64,000 nt of DNA. It comes from Bin87 sp965222895. GTDB taxonomy: Bacteria; Chloroflexota; Dehalococcoidia; Lucifugimonadales; UBA3495. Positions 62,042 to 64,000 of this stretch are shown here, in pieces (position 1 is the stretch's first letter; the number at the start of each line of letters is the position of its first letter). The translations under genes and the position numbers were made by a program. A model generated the notes under the pieces. The model was not told the DNA's origin. It searched no databases and was given only the letters and a program-made list of their open reading frames with translations. Location: the NCBI GenBank assembly GCA_965222895.1, contig CBDCVB010000001.1, positions 868,001 through 932,000 of the forward strand, given 5' to 3'.

Positions 62042-63505
62042 TACTACAACGACGGGTTTAGGATGGCGGCTCCATCCTGCCTTCACGGCGGGCGGAGCGG
62101 CGTCTCTGGTGGGAGCGGCGCGCCCGCTCGTTGCGTAGCTGCGTATCCTCCAGCCACCGCAGCAACTCCTCTGGCCCGAACCGTTCCCGGGGCAGCATCT
62201 CCCGCACCACCCGGCACACTTGGGGACGGGTGATCCGAGGCATCTTTTTCCCCCCAAGCCTGCTGCAGGCCCAGCAGGAAAGCTCCACCCAGCAGGCACA
62301 TGGCTATGTGGTGATGCCAGCCAGCCCAACTGCGGGTCTCGTATTCGTCCAGGCCCACGTCGCCCTTCTCCGTCTCGAACTCCGTTTCAATGGGCCACCT
62401 GGAACCGCCCACGTAGGCCAAGGTCTCCAGGGGAGTATCCTCGGCAGCGTTGGACAGGTAGTAGCGGGGTTCGCTGCCGTCCAGGTTCCGGCGGTAGACG
62501 GCCCATGCCTCCTGGCCCGGCTTGCCCTTTCGGGTTACCCGCACCCGCTGGGCGCAGAACATATAGCTCCGCGGCCCCTGGCTTCCCTGGGCCACCGTTA
62601 TCTCCCGCCAGGCCTCATCCGGCAACTTGTCACTGCGCTGCTCCATGGTACGACGCTGCCCGTCCCTGAGCCTGGGCTTGCGGGGGCGCCCGGACCCCTG
62701 AGCCCCCGGACTGGTCCAGGCCGACTCCCACGCAGGCTCCAGGGGCCAGACCGGAGTGCTGCCCGGAACGTCCAGCACGTAGCGCATCCCCAGGGCCGCC
62801 AGGGACTCCCGAAAGGACGGCGACATCCCGAAGGCGTCGTCCCCGGCCACCCATCCGGCCTTGAGGTGGCCCAGCTCCAGGGCCCGCTCCAGCAGTTCCA
62901 GGGCCAACTCCGTCTTCGACCGGTAGCTCCGCCGCTCCTCGGGCACCGCCGCCGCCGCACAGCGGCCCTGATCCGAGGTCCAACTCTCCGGCAGATACAG
63001 CCCTTTGTCCACCAATGCCCGTCCCAGCGGGCTGACGTAGGCCAGGAACATCCCACCCTGGCAGTTGGCCACCTTGCCCAGCCGGCCGCAGTACTGCCGG
63101 GCTACCCCCACGGACTTCCTCCCCTGCTTGGGAAAGTCGCTGCCGTCCAACACCCACACCGCCTCGGGGTGCCCCAGCCTGGGGGCCAGGTATTCCTGCA
63201 GCCGCCCGATCACTGTCGCATCGGACCACCGGGCCTCGGTCAGAAAACGCTGCATCGCCCGGGCCGAGATGCCCACCGATTCCGACAGGTTCTCGGCGTT
63301 GCGCCGCTCCCCAGCCTGCACCAGCAGCCCCTGAAGATAGTTTCGGCTGTGCTCCCGCCACTGCTTGCGGCCGAAGGAGGCCGCAAAGAAGGCGTGAAAT
63401 TCCTGAAAGCACTCGTAGACCCGCTTGAAGCTCGCCGCATCCATCACCCAAACCACCCACTATCATCTTGACAACTATCCTACCAAACAACCCGTCGTTG
63501 TAGTA
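62042..63505 (-). mobile_element. IS701-family element, copy 3
   Basis: This 1,464-bp element has the same 17-bp ends as the tandem pair at 20.6-23.6 kb and is flanked by CTAG at 62038-62041 and 63506-63509. It matches copy 2 at the one position where copies 1 and 2 differ. The right CTAG contains the stop codon of the neighbouring gene. Confidence 0.93.
62083..63444 (-). CDS. IS701-family transposase, copy 3
   Basis: This 453-residue DDE transposase is identical in sequence to copy 2 (Lys in RSDKLPDEAW). Catalytic residues lie in VLDGSDFPKQG, VAGDDAFG and FETEKGDVGLDEYE. The run GGGGGGAAAAAG near the C-terminus and the alternative +1 tail ending at 62058 are retained here too, which supports that site being functional rather than a random lesion. 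Confidence 0.9.
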   Translation of the reverse strand: MDAASFKRVYECFQEFHAFFAASFGRKQWREHSRNYLQGLLVQAGERRNAENLSESVGISARAMQRFLTEARWSDATVIGRLQEYLAPRLGHPEAVWVLDGSDFPKQGRKSVGVARQYCGRLGKVANCQGGMFLAYVSPLGRALVDKGLYLPESWTSDQGRCAAAAVPEERRSYRSKTELALELLERALELGHLKAGWVAGDDAFGMSPSFRESLAALGMRYVLDVPGSTPVWPLEPAWESAWTSPGAQGSGRPRKPRLRDGQRRTMEQRSDKLPDEAWREITVAQGSQGPRSYMFCAQRVRVTRKGKPGQEAWAVYRRNLDGSEPRYYLSNAAEDTPLETLAYVGGSRWPIETEFETEKGDVGLDEYETRSWAGWHHHIAMCLLGGAFLLGLQQAWGEKDASDHPSPSVPGGAGDAAPGTVRARGVAAVAGGYAATQRAGAPLPPETPLRPP

Positions 63506-63871
63506 CTAGCAATCATCCCTGTTCAGGGTGGCATCCCTCGCTCTGGACTTCCGACGTGTTTCACGACCGTTCTCCACGTTGCCCGCGATAAAGAAGCCGA
63601 ACCCGATGATGAGCACCAAGGGGCCCAAGAACACCGCAGACATCGGGGCCTCCTCCGAGACCGAGAACCCACCCGGCAATAAGCCCATAGCGAGAATCGC
63701 AATCAAAATATAAAGCACTCCGCACGCCGGGACCGAGATCACCAACGACACCAACAGGGCGACCAGCTTCTGCTCCCCCGTCAAGTACGGGCGTTTCATC
63801 AGATGCCGTAAGGCTCCCACGACGGCGGCGACTATGACGCCCCAAAGTATGACAGCTAAGACCAGCAACAT
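63506..63871 (-). CDS. Small integral membrane protein, unrecognised
   Basis: This 121-residue protein starts at ATG 63871 with GGGAGGGG upstream. Three membrane spans are clear: LLVLAVILWGVIVAAVVGAL (2-21), LVALLVSLVISVPACGVLYI with following residues (about 34-60), and AVFLGPLVLIIGFGFFIAGN (about 76-95). A basic cytoplasmic tail (ENGRETRRKSRARDATLNRD) follows. The stop codon TAG lies within the CTAG where IS701 copy 3 inserted, so the insertion left the protein intact but removed its native downstream sequence. The 129 bases to the window end hold nothing recognised. Confidence 0.7.
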   Translation of the reverse strand: MLLVLAVILWGVIVAAVVGALRHLMKRPYLTGEQKLVALLVSLVISVPACGVLYILIAILAMGLLPGGFSVSEEAPMSAVFLGPLVLIIGFGFFIAGNVENGRETRRKSRARDATLNRDDC

Positions 63872-64000
63872 GTCACCCCTCCCTGTATCGTCTCCATTTG
63901 CAACGTTTCCGAAGCAAGATACCACCGCCATCGGCAATATGCGTCCAAGGTATGATCCCATCCACATAGTGTCCATACCGACTACGCAAGACCTCGTGAA

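Noticed and set aside
1..64000. Search for tRNA, rRNA, CRISPR arrays and replication origins
   Set aside because: No T-loop/acceptor pattern, no regularly spaced short repeats and no DnaA-box cluster was noticed. The repeated segments at 30-33 kb are protein-coding cadherin repeats, not CRISPR.

Overview
The window is GC-rich bacterial DNA (about 60% by eye). Its gene families would suit an environmental Chloroflexota (SAR202 or Dehalococcoidia-like) or another particle- or sponge-associated lineage. They include CaiB/BaiF CoA-transferases, a thiolase-like protein with a DUF35 partner, a gentisate-dioxygenase-like cupin, GMC and Gfo/Idh oxidoreductases, AKR and VOC proteins, MFS carriers, a serpin and a cadherin-repeat surface protein. 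The lineage is inferred from content only; no rRNA, tRNA, CRISPR array or replication origin was seen.

Layout. 1-7.4 kb: an IS21-type element (istB, broken istA) whose istA is interrupted by a 5,066-bp IS1595-type transposon at 1364-6429. That transposon has 28-bp inverted ends and an 8-bp target duplication. It carries a DUF4258/DUF2283 pair, a DNA methyltransferase fused to an Mrr-like nuclease domain, and a small zinc-ribbon protein. The methyltransferase is itself split by an IS4-family element inserted in a G run. 7.9-19.6 kb: ordinary catabolic and transport genes, two of them broken by small indels. 19.8-23.6 kb: one IS5-type and two near-identical IS701-type elements joined end to end, each junction a single CTAG. 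24-33.2 kb: a decayed lipoprotein serpin, then a decayed giant exported protein (S8 peptidase, beta-helix, Calx-beta, cadherin and FN3 repeats), truncated by an IS5-type element. 33.2-38.4 kb: IS5, a deleted IS1380 and two tandem IS66 copies. 38.4-42.6 kb: gene remnants, a VOC dioxygenase-like protein, an NHL propeller and a luciferase-like monooxygenase remnant.

42.6-54.3 kb looks like an integrated mobile defence island. It holds a large serine recombinase with a double zinc-ribbon partner, and a structured leader with mutually exclusive pairings. It also holds a serine recombinase split into a zinc-ribbon-only gene and a catalytic-only gene facing apart, a HEPN protein with an overlapping partner, a type I restriction system with HsdM and HsdS fused, small zinc-ribbon proteins, and PIN and HNH remnants. 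54.5-64 kb returns to metabolism: a cupin, a MidA-type methyltransferase, thiolase-like plus DUF35, a HAD protein and a double CaiB/BaiF CoA-transferase. A third IS701 copy follows, inserted exactly at the stop codon of a small membrane-protein gene.

Two themes dominate: repeated mobile-element insertion with readable target duplications, and many single-base or short-indel lesions. The lesions indicate either real genome decay or uncorrected sequencing errors; the nonsense codons in the adhesin and serpin favour real decay for those genes.
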